A stretch of DNA of 64,000 nucleotides from Hirundichthys speculiger (GCA_018398805.1 JAGFBZ010002346.1:186001-250000); one strand, 5' to 3'. Numbered from the stretch's first letter, positions 45,429 through 58,725 are shown. The notes: generated from the sequence alone by a model not told the origin. Translations and numbers: made by a program.

Positions 45429-46829
45429 ATCTAGAATATCTACATGCTTAATACCAGACAGCTATGATTAGCCCACATATAATGTAGTTGTTTTGAATTC
45501 TAATGGACATTTGGGAGGAACATAAGGTACCCCGTGTCGAAGCTGCTGTGTATCAGGACATAAAAACATCTTCTTTCCGGGTCTCAAAATTAAATATGTA
45601 TCAAATCTCGGACCTGTAACAATAAAATGTTTGATTATATCTGTGTTTGTTAAACAAAAACTAAGCCAAATGCAGAAGCAGCGTGTTGGCGGTCTGGAGG
45701 ATTCAGGTGTGTGTCAACGAAATTGCCAAAGGCCCAGCTGGACCTCTGCCTCTCCAACGCCTCCTTCAAACACAATAACAGGTTTTTAGAAGCAGATGTG
45801 TCACGGTTTCTCCAGCGTCAGCCATTTCTACATGGAGGGAGCGGAGAGCGGAGAATTAAAGCGCTCCGAGGGAACAACACAACGCCACCGATGACACCCG
45901 GGTCTTAAATCCGAGCTCAAGAAGCGGAGGCCTTTCCCCGAACGCACCGGCTTCGGTTGACAGCAAAGCTCAAGTTAATGAGGAGGGTTGTGGAAAAATA
46001 ACAAGCTGCCTGTTTTGGGACACGTCGGGGAGGAGTGAAGTCTCGACACGGAGGTACGCCGGACAACCTACGAGTCCGTGACTCATACGACCCACTCAGA
46101 CACAAGCTGTCCGACATCAGAACCCTGCACCGTCGGGCTCGGGCTGTTCCTGCTCAGGCAGAGGGGAAAAAGAGGACACGGACACGACAAGAATGCATTT
46201 CAACGCCGCGGATGCCAGAACTCGTCCGATGTCAAGTCGGGCAAAAAACAGATGCGAAACATCTTGTCGTTCCATACGTTGCAGAAACGTAGATCTTTTC
46301 CAAACACGACATCCCATTGCACGTCAAACCTACCGACACCGTGAGACAAAAAGTGGCTCACGTTGAGGTCATTGGTTTTATATAGGAAACAGAAAGGGGC
46401 TCCTCATCGTCTCCACCGACATCTCAGAAATAAAGGAGACTCTTTTCAGGACGGTAATGTTCTCAGTCCGAACAGAGAAGATAAATGGTTTGAACCGAGG
46501 GGATAAAGCACTTTTCCCTATTACATCCAATATCCCTCAAAACATGGAGCAATCACTCCGGTTTCTCCTTCACCCCATGAGTCTGTCTGGTTTTTTTTTT
46601 TTTTTCCATTGCCATATGCTCCACTGCTCATCTGCAGTCCAGAACATGTGTTTGAAAGCAGCAGCGTCTGCTACGAGGCTCCGTGAAACCTCCTGTTTAA
46701 TAATTCACCTTAATAACGTGATGAAGGTGAACACGTCTACGTGCTGCAGCTCAGATCAGTTTACTTCACCTGATCCTCATCGGCTTCTTCCCTAATGTGC
46801 ATAAATCCACTTTATGTGAAGCGGGTAAG

Positions 46830-47480
46830 TGGCAAACCGCAATATTTGGACCCGGAGCTGACCTGACCCGAGTCTTTAATTTCCGACCACGAACCAAACC
46901 AAGTTACCCGAATAGAACCAAGACAATCCAGCCCATAGTTGCTCATTTTAAAAGTTGTCTAGCGTTGAATAAAACTTGATTTTCTTACCTAAAGTTGTCT
47001 TCTTCTACCCGGTTCAGTTGCTACATAGGCTACGTGATGTAAACAACAATAAATACACGTCGTTATTTTCTTTGTGGATACAGATGCTAATGGTAGCAAC
47101 TGCTAACGCTAATAGCCTACACTGGTCAGGACGTGTCGTAAATATGTTCTCTCATCCAGCGTTGTCATGTTGGCGATCCGTTGTGCTTTACAGCTGCCGG
47201 GCAAACCGCTAATAACACGCTACGGCAACACGATTGTTTCATGACAAACACGCCACGTTAATGAATAATTAATTTAACTGCCCCGAGTCCTGACATTGGC
47301 TGCCACCGCCAATATCTTTACCTCTCTCGAGTAAACATGGACCCAGCCTGTCAGAGTTCACCGACCGGACCCAAGACTAACTGTACCAATTCCGACCCGA
47401 ACCCGGAGTCACGTCTTTTGAATGGACCCGATTCGGGTCGGGTCGGAACCTCAGGTCTTCGGGTTGTCGGGTTGTTCCAA
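46830..47480. repeat. possible degenerate hAT-like repeat
   Basis: GACCCGAG/GGACCCGA words near one end and GACCCGATTCGGGTCGGGTC near the other give weak inverted symmetry. No target duplication was found. Confidence 0.3.
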
Positions 47481-47644
47481 AGACCTCTAATGCATACACG
47501 TTTCTGTAAATATGACCCTCAGCCAATGAGTTTATTTACAGTCAACATGTGGGACAGACATGGCGACAGAAAATTAACGGCAAGTTTAGCTTTCAGGTGC
47601 TGCCAGATGGGTCTGTTGACAAGAAAAAGGTTATTTGTTTTTAC

Positions 47645-48581
47645 TGTTGCTGTGAATTGAGTTACCACCGCAGGGCACGCTAAAGTTAGTTTTACATCCG
47701 ACATTCATTTGTTTTTTTTCTCTTTAAACTTTATTAGCATCATGAAAACGGCACTGATTTCATCCAGGTTGGTATCATTTTGTAGATATAAGTATGACAG
47801 ACATTTCACAAGTGTCATCAACCCTCCAAGCTCAGTGGGTGTGGCTAAAACTCTCAGGAACAGCGCTGAATGTCCTTCTGAGTACCTGCTGCTGCCGTGG
47901 AGTTTAGGGACCGTCAGCAAATTACTGCGGTCAAGCAGCAGCCTGACAAAAAAACACTAAGAAGTTGATGAATTAAGCCCCTGTAAAGTATAAAATCTGC
48001 TATAACTTATTTATAAGTATATACACTATAATGTGTTTTAGTGAGGCTGTTAATCGGCAGTTAAACGATACACTGACTACGACAGAGGTGCAAAGTGGAT
48101 TTATTCTCCAAGTGTATACAATGCAGAGAGGTCATTAAACTAACATCACAGAATGCAGGACGATCAGAAATGACAAACTGCCAGCAGGAAACAGCCGTCT
48201 TTAAACATCACATGAACCACATGGGACCTTGAGATGCCTACGTGTCAAAACTTAGCGACTTGATGGAGCCAGAATGATAATCAGAAGTGATGCCCAGACC
48301 AGAATCTAGAACAAAAGTCACGGACTTATGAATCAGCATTATACAATTAAGGCTCCAAAATGCAGTTTTAATGTAACAGTCCTCAAAAAGTACGGAAGCA
48401 TTGGTGGACTTCCGGTTTTCAAACTAAAGGCTTAAAAAAATAAATAAATAAAGCAGATCCCCGTGACCCTGTATAGGACAAAACGGGTAGAGATAATGGA
48501 TGGATGGATAAACAGAACATTAAAAAAAATTATTTGTGCGATTAATCGGGATTAAAAAGATTGAATCGACTGACAGCCCTA
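47645..48581. mobile_element. hAT fragment, copy 1 (left end missing)
   Basis: It aligns with about 61886-62842 in the same orientation, ending GACTGACAGCCCTA. The first 105 bases of the complete copy are absent. It contains an L2 tail piece at 48450-48512 shared with the other copy. Confidence 0.88.
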
Positions 48582-50599
48582 ATATTTACACTTTTTAGCT
48601 GACTTTAAGACATGGTAAGGACCAGACGATTTTTCATTATTATTATAATGTACTGAAACAACACATTTTACAATAGGAAGAGGGTGTACTCTCTTTGTTT
48701 CATGACTCCACGTTCAGCGTCTGTCATGTCACCTCTTTGTTGCGTTTCCGCCATGAACGGTCTATTATTTTTCCATCACGTCTGGTTGTCTCACCGGTCC
48801 ATTGACCACCTGTCACCTGTCATTGCTGCTCCATTCTTTCCGTCATTAACTGTTCCCGCGGTTTCGTCGGCGTAACAGCAGTACTGAAATATTTGTGTGC
48901 GTGTGTAAGTCACGCGGGTTGTATGTATAGCATATTATAACGAAGGAAACAATACTTTCTAAGGGAGAGGTGACTTTTCTTTTTTTTTTTTTTTTAAATT
49001 CCTTTTTAACGGCTTGCACGGGAAGGAGGTGAGAGATATCCCTCCGACGCACCTACGCGAAGACCTGTCAGCACTTGAGGAGCGGGCGGGCGGGCGCGTG
49101 ACGGCCTTCGTGAGAGCTTTCGGGGATGAGTTGTTCGCCGTGGTCCTCCGCCGTGACAGCCGGAGTCATCGTCAACAATGGGCCCGCTCATTAGTTTGAC
49201 CCGCCCACCTTTTTCAAAGGGACCCTCATTTTCCTCCTTTGTGCTTCAAATTGCAGAGGACTCGTCGGTGTCCGTTGTCTTGTGCGGCAGGGTAATTACC
49301 CAGAGACGTGCGAGATGCAGCTCCCAGTAAAAGGATGAGCTGGTGTAATTTAATTTGTGGGTGTGCGTTAGCATTGACGGCGTTATCTCTGGATGTCTTG
49401 CACATGCAATAATGCTTTTTTCCTGATTTGAGTATTCGCCTGGCAGCAATCCAAAACATTTTACTATATGAAGGCATTCAAGTAATGCAAACTGTTCAAA
49501 CAAACTAATCCCAGTACACCTGAATGGATACGGCCTCCTCCGCCTTGCTGAAAGAGTACCCGCTTTTGGCTAGTGGACCGTGAGCTCCTCGGTGTCAGTC
49601 GTTGGCTCCGATCCCCTTTGAAGATGTCCTCCCTGACATCAGAGGTGGGCAACAGTTAACAGCTGGAGCTCTGACACGAACGCTCCGTCATTAAGACGGG
49701 TGAATGCGAGGTCAGGCCTCACCTCCATCCAGCCGAGCAGAAAGAGGCACCGACAATTACAGCTTCCCGGCGGTAATTTGCTCTCAGTTACGGGCACGGC
49801 ATCTCTGTGATCGCCGGAGAGGGCGTGAGTCAGCGATGCTCCACAGCGGCTATAATCCTCAGGAAATTATACGGGTGGATTCTCGCCGCTGAAGTTGCTC
49901 GTCGTTCGTTTTCCTTTGACCAGACAGAAGGAGGAAGTGGCTTTCTGAACTGTAGAAGTTAATGGTGTAATATATTAGCTGGGCGTCCACCATGACCTAA
50001 GATACTAATCCCATTCTAACAGCTTTTTAAAATGTTTCTCTCCACCTTGTACATTATAGATTAGATTAGAGTCACCTTTATGGTTATGCTACCAATGTCA
50101 CAGTTCAAAGCAGCGCTAAATATCTTAACAGGGTGGAACCTGTCCAGGGTGAACCTTGTCTCCAGAGTAAGTGGGTACAGGTGATGGATGGATGGATGAA
50201 TATTATAATAGTGCAAGAGATGTAGATGAAGAATTTTACTACTGTTAGGAAAATAAGTGATATACCATTTTTGATGATTTTAATTGAGGTAAAATGGTCA
50301 ATTAATCATGATTTTGATTTGACGTCGTATAGCCTGAGTATTTACAGTTTATATCCTGTACAACCATTGCAAATGTAAGTAAAAAGTCCTCCACAAGAGT
50401 CTTCCAAGTAACTTTTGGAAGACTTGTACAGCAAAGCAAAAGGTAATTATGAATTATGTCATGTTCTAAAGCAGTGGTTCTCAAACTTTTAATATTGTGT
50501 ACCATCTGAGAAACTGTTCAGTATCACCATGATGACCAATTTTAAAATATAGCCACATATGCCTTCTTAATGAGCTTTAAACACACAGAGATGTTTATT

Positions 50600-50988
50600 A
50601 CCTCCGCCAAGGAGGTTATGTTTTTGCCGGCGTTTATCTGTCTGTCTGTGTTCAAGACAACTCAAAAAGTTATGGATGGATTTTGATGAAATCTTCAGGA
50701 GTTGTCAGAAATGTGAAAAGGAAGAACTGATTTCATTTTGGGTGTGATCTGGAAGAAATCCTGGACTATGGATCACTTTCAAATTTTCGCTAACATTGCG
50801 GTCAATGGGGCTGAACATTTTGTTTCTCAATATCTTCGTTAATTGTTGCCAGAAACTCATGAAATTTGACTCAGGGATTGACAATGGGAACCTCTATCAA
50901 ATTTCAAAGGCTGATCTGGAACTGATCCAGAACGCGGACTTTATCGCAATATGTAAATCACTATATGGGGGACCTTTTCTAGTTCCTT
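50600..50988 (+). mobile_element. CCTCCGCCAAGGAGG-type repeat inserted in a hAT element
   Basis: It starts with the self-complementary CCTCCGCCAAGGAGG and TTATGTTTTTGCC, continues with ACTCAAAAAGTTATGGATGG, and ends near CTTTTCTAGTT. I recall this dispersed repeat from many animal genomes, though its class is unclear to me. The empty site is kept at about 33500-33515. Confidence 0.75.
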
Positions 50989-51070
50989 ATTATGGTTATT
51001 TATTACCTGAATTGTTACTTTACTGAATCAGATATTTATAACTCTGTCCAACAATTCTCACATCCTCATA

Positions 51071-51510
51071 CAGTAATCCCCCACCACTTCGCGATTAATG
51101 GGGGCTGTGACCCCCCCATGAATGGTGGATGTACATGTATATGTTCATACAGTATACATGTACGCGCGAACACAAAATCTATGGAACGTACACTCACTTT
51201 GACGATTTCTCCTCTGTGCGTAGCTGACGAGAGCAAGAGATGGGAGATGCTAATCAGCGTACAGACAACCGACAGCACAGTAATGTCCGTCATAGCAGCC
51301 AATCACAGGTCTCGATTTTCGTTCATGGGGCCTCCCCTGTCAGCTCTTGTTGATTCCAGAGACTCGCTCTTGATGTGATGGGTTTCGCTTCAGCCTCGCG
51401 CACTTCGTTTGAATTTTTCTTCAATTTTTTTTTTTTCGAATATTTTTTTTCTTTGAATATTTTTGAAATTTCCGCGATGTACTGAGACCGTGAAGTGTGG
51501 GGGATTACTG
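51071..51510. mobile_element. pogo/Tigger-like MITE
   Basis: Starts CAGTAATCCCCCACCACTTC, ends GTGTGGGGGATTACTG, TA on both sides. The sister hAT at 33583-33606 has the empty site (CTCATACTCTCATA). Confidence 0.92.
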
Positions 51511-51654
51511 TACTCTCATATAGAGCAAAATAAACACACTAAAAAGTTGTTACATCTGCACTGCAACTGAATATGCAACAAATATTTTTTATAAGACAAT
51601 TTTAATTATCTCAAGCTACACATTTCCTTTGAAACGTTATATTTATAATGCATT

Positions 51655-52696
51655 GTATCAAATAATGTATTCAAAAGTAGTGTAAAATGCACTTTTATTG
51701 AAATGTTGTGCTGCCATATGAACTAAAGTGCCATAACATAACACTTTTGACATCAGCACTTGTTAGTAACACATATTTATTGTAAATCTAATCTTAAACA
51801 ATGTAAAATAAAATAAAGCTTATTGCCACTGCCAGGGCATTAATGTCATCCTGTTTTTATAAAAAATAAAGAAAAAGTCTACAAACAAAATTCAACAAAA
51901 TTATTGTGTCTCAGCACAATCAGAACATTAAAACAGGTCATTTCTGAGGTAACAGCAGAAACTTTTAACGGGGAGTTCAACTTGTCAGTTGTTACAAATA
52001 ACCTTGTTTCTGTTGAATCCTCCGTCTGGGAGAACTTTAAAAGGAAAATGTCCATGTTAAAGTTCAGTAACTTTACCAATCCGTGTATTATTCATTATTT
52101 CCATTTCCAATTGTCAATCAAAAATTAAAAAAAAATGTTAAGTGACATTTTATTACGTCTTTCGTTTTTTAATCTAACACAAAAAAATGTTAAAATGCCT
52201 GGTTTTTTATATTTCAATTTTAGACTTGGATCAAAAATATGAAATGAAAAAACGGGCCACAGAACTGAATTTGTTTTATAATGGAGGACTGGACTTTCTG
52301 TTGTCATTACACATCTGTGCCACTAGATGGAGCCGCACTGCAGTAACCAGCTAGAGAACAGCAGGACAGTGAACACATGGAGCAGATCTGATGGAACATG
52401 GAGGAATGATGCAAAAGTTTTGTTGCAGTCCAGAATTTTCTTTTTCAGACAGAATTGTTAATATTGCTACCTGAGTTGCTACCTGAACTGTAAAGTACAC
52501 AGATTTTTACCGTTCTCCATGTCTGTTTTAGGTTTACCACATGTTTACCTGCAAATTGTCTTCCAGTTCTGCAGCAGCCAGTAACAGACTTTTCAAAACA
52601 AAAGCATGTGATGCGTTAACGCGCGATAAAATAAATGTTGGCGTTAATAAATTAATGCATTAACGCGATAATAATGTGTTAACTTGCCCAGCCCTA
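51655..52696. mobile_element. hAT element, truncated inverted sister of 23185-24301
   Basis: The complement of about 23185-24235. The right end TTGCCCAGCCCTA is intact. The left end is lost at the fusion with 50472-51655. Confidence 0.88.
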
Positions 52697-53939
52697 AAAA
52701 AATGAATAATTACTATGATTTTCAATTAAACTTACTGGTCCAGAACATATTAGATATTAGAGATCATTCCAGTTTGGTTTGACCTTCAGAACCGGAGCTG
52801 TTGCTTGGTTAAAAACATTTAAATTCTGACTGGTCCGTTCAGTTTTGTGACCTCCAACGCAGTACATGTGGGTCACGCCAGCTGGTGGTCTACACGCTGG
52901 GCTTGGTCTTGGGAGATATTTGGCCTGACACGGATGTTATGGATTTCCAGTCCCTTTGATGTCTTTGGTGTAATTTCTCTCTGAGATGATGGAAAGGATA
53001 AAACCCTTTAGGATTCACTCACTCATGCACACACACACAAAAAAACAAAACTCAGACATACCCATAACTGTGGCAGTTAGGGCGTGATTTAAAAGGATTT
53101 GGTTTCATTGAAACATTTCGAAGGATATATGCAAAGAGAGATCAGAGTTGATTTGATAGCTGGGGGGTCTGGGAGCAGAGTGCTTCAATCATAGAACAAT
53201 TGCTTTAAAATCACAGCCTCTGTCTTTGTTTGTTTTTCCTCCTCCCATCCGCTCAGCTATCGAGGCACGATGTGAGTTTGCATTTCATGCTGCTATTGTC
53301 GACTGATGTTGGTGCGTGGTGCTGCAAGGCCATAATCAGATGTTATTTTCCTCAAATTAAAAACGCATTTCAAAGCTTTATAGCTCAGAGGCTTGCGGTT
53401 GCAGCAGCTAGCAGCCATCAGCCCGCGAGCAGCGGTTGTTAAGAAGCGCTCCGCAATGACTGGCATCATGAATCATTCATTTTAAAAGTTTAAAACTTGT
53501 GCAATGCTTCATCTTAGAAATTTGTATTTAACTTTTTTTTTAATCCTTGACGCTGATAGATTTAAAATTATCGCTACAACATCATTGGCTTTCCTTTTTT
53601 AATAACGGCACAAAAGGAACCTTTCCAGTTTTACCTCAGAGGTTCCCGCTGTAGGTGCAGAGATTAGGTCACCTTTTCAATCCTGCCCAAGATTTACTTA
53701 TGTTTTAGTCACTAACAGCTCTTCCAGCATTGCCTTCTTGAGTCTCTTCGTCCCTTCCGCCATGATGTCCGCTGTAGTTCTGTGTGTTTGTTTCATCATT
53801 GCTAATGTGTGTCAAAAGGTGGGGTTCCGTTAGCGGTGGTCAGAGGTAAAACCTGCAAGGCCGAAATCGTAACAGCTGACGGTCCTGGTGGGATCCAGTG
53901 ACTCAGGGCTCCTACAGGCTGCATGACTTTGGGCAGTTA

Positions 53940-55172
53940 GGGCCTGATTTACTAAGATCCTAAATAAAGAGTACTAAATTGCGTGTGCACTGAAAAAGTT
54001 TGCGCATGCTGTTGTTGTGTGTTTTGCGAGTGATCAACTAAGAACGCTCGCGCAATTGATAACAGGTGCAAACCGCAGTATTTAAATGAGGTGTTGCGTG
54101 TCTTACGGTTTGCGCCATGGAGAGTCTGGATGGAAAGCAGGATAGACGCAAGCGCAAAATGAAATTTGACGAGTTGGAGTTAGAGATATTAGTGGAAGAG
54201 GCAAATAAACACATTCATGAACTACAGCAAAGACATTTAAACATCACCAAAAGAAACGCAATATTGGAGAAAATGTGCGATAGAATAAATGCAGTTGGTA
54301 AGACAAAAAGAACGGCAGATGAGGTTAAAAGAAGGTGGCAAGATATAAGGCAAAGAACTAAAGAAAAAGTGGCCTTTAATAAAACTTCGGCAAACAAGAC
54401 AGACAGGTGGAGGGCCTGCGGAAGAGATGCCTCTAACCAGCATCAAGCAGCAGGTGCAGCTCACCTTCTGCGAGGAGCAGATAACTGGGATACGGGGTAT
54501 GACACGCTAGAGCCAACTGCAGAACAAGGTAGGCGCATAATAAACACTTTTTTCTCCATGAAAACACGTGATTTATTTATTATCACAAATAAAAAAATGA
54601 ATGTGCCTCCTGTGGCAACCTTTTGCTGAATGATACTCGATTTAACATTCAAATAAAATATTTCTCCTTTTGCATGTGCTTGTGACCGGCTCCAAATCAG
54701 CCCTTAAGTTTCAACTATCTGGTTTTCATTCATTCCAAACAAATTTACACGAGTCCGAAAGACTCTCTCTCTGCGTATTCTTTGATTTTGGCGATGTCGC
54801 CTCCTTGCCACAATAACAGCAGCCATCGGTGCGTAATGCTGGGCAGATTAGCACCTTCCTTTCGAACGTATTAAATACAGACGCAATCACAATCCCCGCA
54901 ATTACTTTCAGGGTTGGTAAATCTCATTGCGTGTGGTAAATGAACCTATTTGCATTTTCCCCTCCCAGTATTTAGCGCTTTCTGGCGGGTACGCCCCATA
55001 TTGATTATTCATCAGGGCAAAAGTACTAAATGAACAGCGTGTGCTATTTTGCTCATTTGAGAGGCGCAGTCCTCTTTGCACGCTGTTAGTAGATCAGCTT
55101 GCACATTGGTTTGCGGGTGATGTCAAGTTTGCACACGTTTTTACGCACGCAAACCTTTAGTAAATCAGGCCC
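53940..55172 (+). mobile_element. PIF/Harbinger element carrying only a Myb-like gene
   Basis: Terminal repeats GGGCCTGATTTACTAA and complement, flanked by TTA on both sides (53937-53939 and 55173-55175), the 3-bp duplication typical of Harbinger. 1233 bp, too short for a transposase, and none is seen. Confidence 0.9.
54117..54629 (+). pseudogene. Myb/SANT-like protein gene of the Harbinger element, frameshifted
   Basis: It starts at GCGCCATGG. The first 90 or so residues form a trihelix/Myb-type domain (KMKFDELELEILVEEANKHI, then ADEVKRRWQDIRQRTKEKVA). Near 54400 a duplicated GACA shifts the frame. The older frame then runs through GPAEEMPLTSIKQQVQL, and the original frame returns at YDTLEPTAEQ. 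A donor (gtaggc) follows at 54530, so the end at 54629 is probably intron read-through. From the family, a DNA-binding partner of the Harbinger transposase. Confidence 0.75.
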
Positions 55173-55535
55173 TTAGAGGACAAAAGATCACTGTGATGAA
55201 AGAAGTGCAGGGATATCTTGCGTCCTACATCCAAAACGATTGTCTTGCATCCTACAATGTGAGTGGTTTGGGCATCACATTGGTCTTATTCTTTTTGAGT
55301 ATCAAAAAAATCCAACGACTCTGTTCATTAGTTAAACTGCAACTTGGAATAAGGTATAAATTATTTCAATCAAGCACCATTCCACAGACAAATAAGAGTC
55401 TCAATTTGGCGCATCCTTCTAACAATGACCATGTACTCATTCTTCTCTTTAGATACTTTTTTAAAAGCATTTTCAGCACGTAAAAATGCTATAGAAGAGC
55501 TGTTCATTTTCAGCTGGTGTTTGTTTACTGTCAAG

Positions 55536-56352
55536 TAGGGTTGGGCATCACTTGGATTTTAACGATTTTGATTCCGATTTCGATTCTCTGTTTCGATTCC
55601 TGTTCAAAACGATTCTCGATTCCGATTCTTTGTGTACCTCAACAGATCACGACTTATCTAACACTAAAATTTTTCATTAAAAACAACTGTGACACATTTA
55701 CACAGGCGACAGGCCATTTTTTTTCATATTGTGCATTTACTTGAATGGGGGCGATTCGACATTTGAGAAGGGAAGGAGCCTTTTCACCACATAGGCCGTT
55801 ACTTTTCTGTAGCACTCGTGTGTTTGCTCCACTGTCATTTTACCCCTCGCAGCCAACGTGAATGGGGTGTCACGTTGTTTCACTGGTGGCTGGCTGCTAA
55901 CGCTAGCCTCACTCGGCATGCGCATAACTGGTTGCGTTTCCGACAAGGAGTTTCTGGGAGACGGACTCTGTTGAAGTCGAAGAAGCGACAGGAGCGGGGA
56001 GCAACACAGTGAATTAAATACGGTACACTCGTTTATTTTTGTGATGCCATGCAGGCGAAGGGGTTTTGCCATATTAGTCACGCACCCTCCTTTGGCAGGT
56101 AACACGCTTCCCGCAGATGTTGCACTGCGTCAGGCGCCCGGCGTATTCAACTCTGCGCTAGTGGAGTAGTTGAGTAACATCAACAAACTAGTGCAGTAAG
56201 TCAAAACAAAACAAACAACAACAACAGAAAAAATAGCGCAGACGTTTAGGATTCGAAAAAAGAAATCGAAATTCAAAAATCTTCTAAATGATTCCAGAAC
56301 CGGACTTTAGGAACCGATTCCTACTTGGAATCGTTTTCGGTGCCCAACCCTA
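55536..56352. mobile_element. hAT element (TAGGGTTGGGCA)
   Basis: Ends TAGGGTTGGGCATC and GGTGCCCAACCCTA. Flanks CTGTCAAG and CTGTCAAC, 7 of 8. Sub-terminal CGATTCC words. No coding capacity. Confidence 0.9.
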
Positions 56353-57875
56353 CTGTCAACTCACACTAAAGATGCACTTCTACATCTGCCCACATCTCCA
56401 CATCAGTCGTAGCCCACGATTCATGGGGGTTCATCATTGTACGTCTCTGTACATACCAGTCCAGAGAATTATACCCGAGACTGAGCAGGTGTGAATTGTA
56501 CCAACTCAGATGTTACGGTCTTATACAACTGCAGACACTGTCCAGCATATGGGAGCCCTCAGCAAACTACCACTCCATACCACCTGGCGGCAGTGGCTCA
56601 CCGCTTTTTCTGTTCTCCTGCTCATGAAAACGCGTCTAAAGTGCTGTAAAGGTGATTCGCAGTTGTCGCGGGAGATGAACCAGATGGGAGTCCAAAGCTA
56701 CTTTCAGTGTTTTTTGCTGACAGTTGGAGCGGAAGACTGCAAGAGCTAGATGCTACTTCCTAAAATAAAGCAAATATTCCTTGAGATGAAAATGAAACAG
56801 ATATTGTAACATAAAAAAAAAAAAAAACTGTTTGCTTTAATATTGGACTCTCAGATGAACCTTAATTTTATGCAGAAAATATAATTTATAGCCACACCTT
56901 TGCTCAAGTATTAAATTGTCTCTAACATCAGATTGTCAAACCTGGAGGGGCAGAATTTGTTTTAAAATACAACTGCTCAGCAATTTAGGTGTGATGATGT
57001 TCCAAGATAGTGTGAAACTAGTTATAATGTAAAATAATTAAATGAAAGCGATAAATAATTAAAAGTTTACAAAGGGTACAAATATTTGCAAAAATCTTAC
57101 AGAAAACCTCAATTTCTTCAAATATTCCTTGTTGATTTTGTTTCAGTAACATCTCACGCTAAGTCATTTTATGACGATAGATTTCTTGATTTGATTTTGG
57201 TCACAGTTTGAGTTTTTAAAAAAATTCTAGCACACAGTATCTACTTTCTGTTCAAGGTAGGAGGCCAGTTATAAACCTGCGTGAAGCACTTGGCTTTAAA
57301 ATGTCCTTAATTAAAAGAAACTGTTGTGTCACGGGGCTGTAAATCGATTGCTCAGAAATCTGCCCTCCAACAGAGGCGGCAGCGAGGACGAGAGCAAAGT
57401 GGACGATAGAAAAAGTAGAACTGACAAAGCTCGGCTTTGTTTTCCAACAGGCCGGAATGCCAAAATAAACGGTGAACCATGGCTTTGACCTCAGAGGCAG
57501 ATGAACAGGCTAACAGGATGTGAATGATACTCAAACGACTGCAGAACTGTGGGAATCCCTCTCAGGGTCCATGTAAACAAACCGTGGCTGTGGGAAATTA
57601 GACGGCGGCTGATAACCCGGCACCTTTAAAACCCGTTGAGACAGATGTAGAGCGTTGGTCATTTGTGATGTTTTCTCAGTGGTCTCCAGAAAGCACAGTC
57701 CGTTTCGTTGCACAGAGGAGGAGCAGGGACACTCAAACCTACCTATGTCCACCAACTAAAGCCACATGTCCACCGACTGGTACAGCTCAGTGGACATCAG
57801 TAGTAGTGTTTCCACTACTACGTCTGTAGGCTTGATGGCTCTACACAACAGCATACCATAGGGTTGATGTTACAT

Positions 57876-58725
57876 CAGTGGTCTTCAACCAGGGGTCCGT
57901 GACCCCTAGGGGGGCCACGGAGGTACTGCAGGGGGTCCTCCAACTTAAAAAGAAATAAAGGCAATTTTAACCAAAATAATTTGATAAATAAATAAATATA
58001 TATGTACATATACATACAGTCATGGAAAAAATTATTAGTCCACCCTTGTTTTCTTCAGTTTCTTGTTCATTTTAATGCCTGGTACAACTAAAGGTACATT
58101 TGTTGTGACAAACATAACGATAACCACAAAGATTGCAAAGATGGTTTTCTTGATTATAACCTAAATCACTTAAGTTTTTACATCAATAGCTATGGCGTTG
58201 TACTGCCAAAAGCACTGCTTTTATGCATTCAGTGTTTTCTTTTCTGTCTGTTTTAGTCACATGATGACGTTTAGTGGTACCAGGTATTAAAATGAACAAG
58301 AAAGTGAAGAAAAAATGGTGGTCTAATAATTTTTTCCATGACTGTATATATATACAGGCAGTTCTAAATATATAACTGCCTGAAGTTAAATGTTTCATTG
58401 TTGGAAAATAACAATAATAGAAAATATTGTCTCATACCAACTAATAATAATAATAATGATAATAATAATGATGATGATGATGATGATGATATGCATGAAA
58501 GTTTTATCAACCATAAACACATTTAGGCTAATAACCCTGTCAGGAATTGGTTAATAAGGTGAAATAAGCAGAATAAAATACATCTAAAAGTTATTATAAG
58601 CCAGGCTTAAAATGTGACACATTAAAAAAAATGGGGGGAAAAAATAAGAATTACAAGCAGGGGTCCCTGCTCTGTTTTTCTTTCATCCAAGGGGTCCCTG
58701 GGCTAAAAAAGGTTGAAGACCCCTG
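57876..58725. mobile_element. hAT element (CAGTGGTCTTCAACC)
   Basis: Ends CAGTGGTCTTCAACCAGGGG and GGTTGAAGACCCCTG. Exact duplications TGTTACAT (57868-57875 and 58726-58733). Contains a nested MITE and TAA/ATG microsatellites near 58440-58490. Confidence 0.93.
58017..58344. mobile_element. nested MITE with CAGTCATGGAAAAAATTATT ends
   Basis: 328 bp, the right end AATAATTTTTTCCATGACTG, TA on both sides. Long near-palindromic arms (CCACCCTTGTTTTCTTCA type). Related to 41865-42038. Confidence 0.88.

Larger units (their letters stand above)
50472..51655. mobile_element. hAT element, truncated sister of 33370-34424
   Basis: Starts CAGTGGTTCTCAAACTTTT and follows the sister to about 51655, where it fuses to another hAT element. 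It carries two insertions (50600-50988 and 51071-51510) absent from the sister. Confidence 0.88.

Noticed and set aside
51904..52128. Matching open frames at 51879-52128 and 23796-24018 as a conserved protein pair
   Set aside because: They are the two copies of one hAT family; the similarity is repeat identity, and no transposase motif is present.
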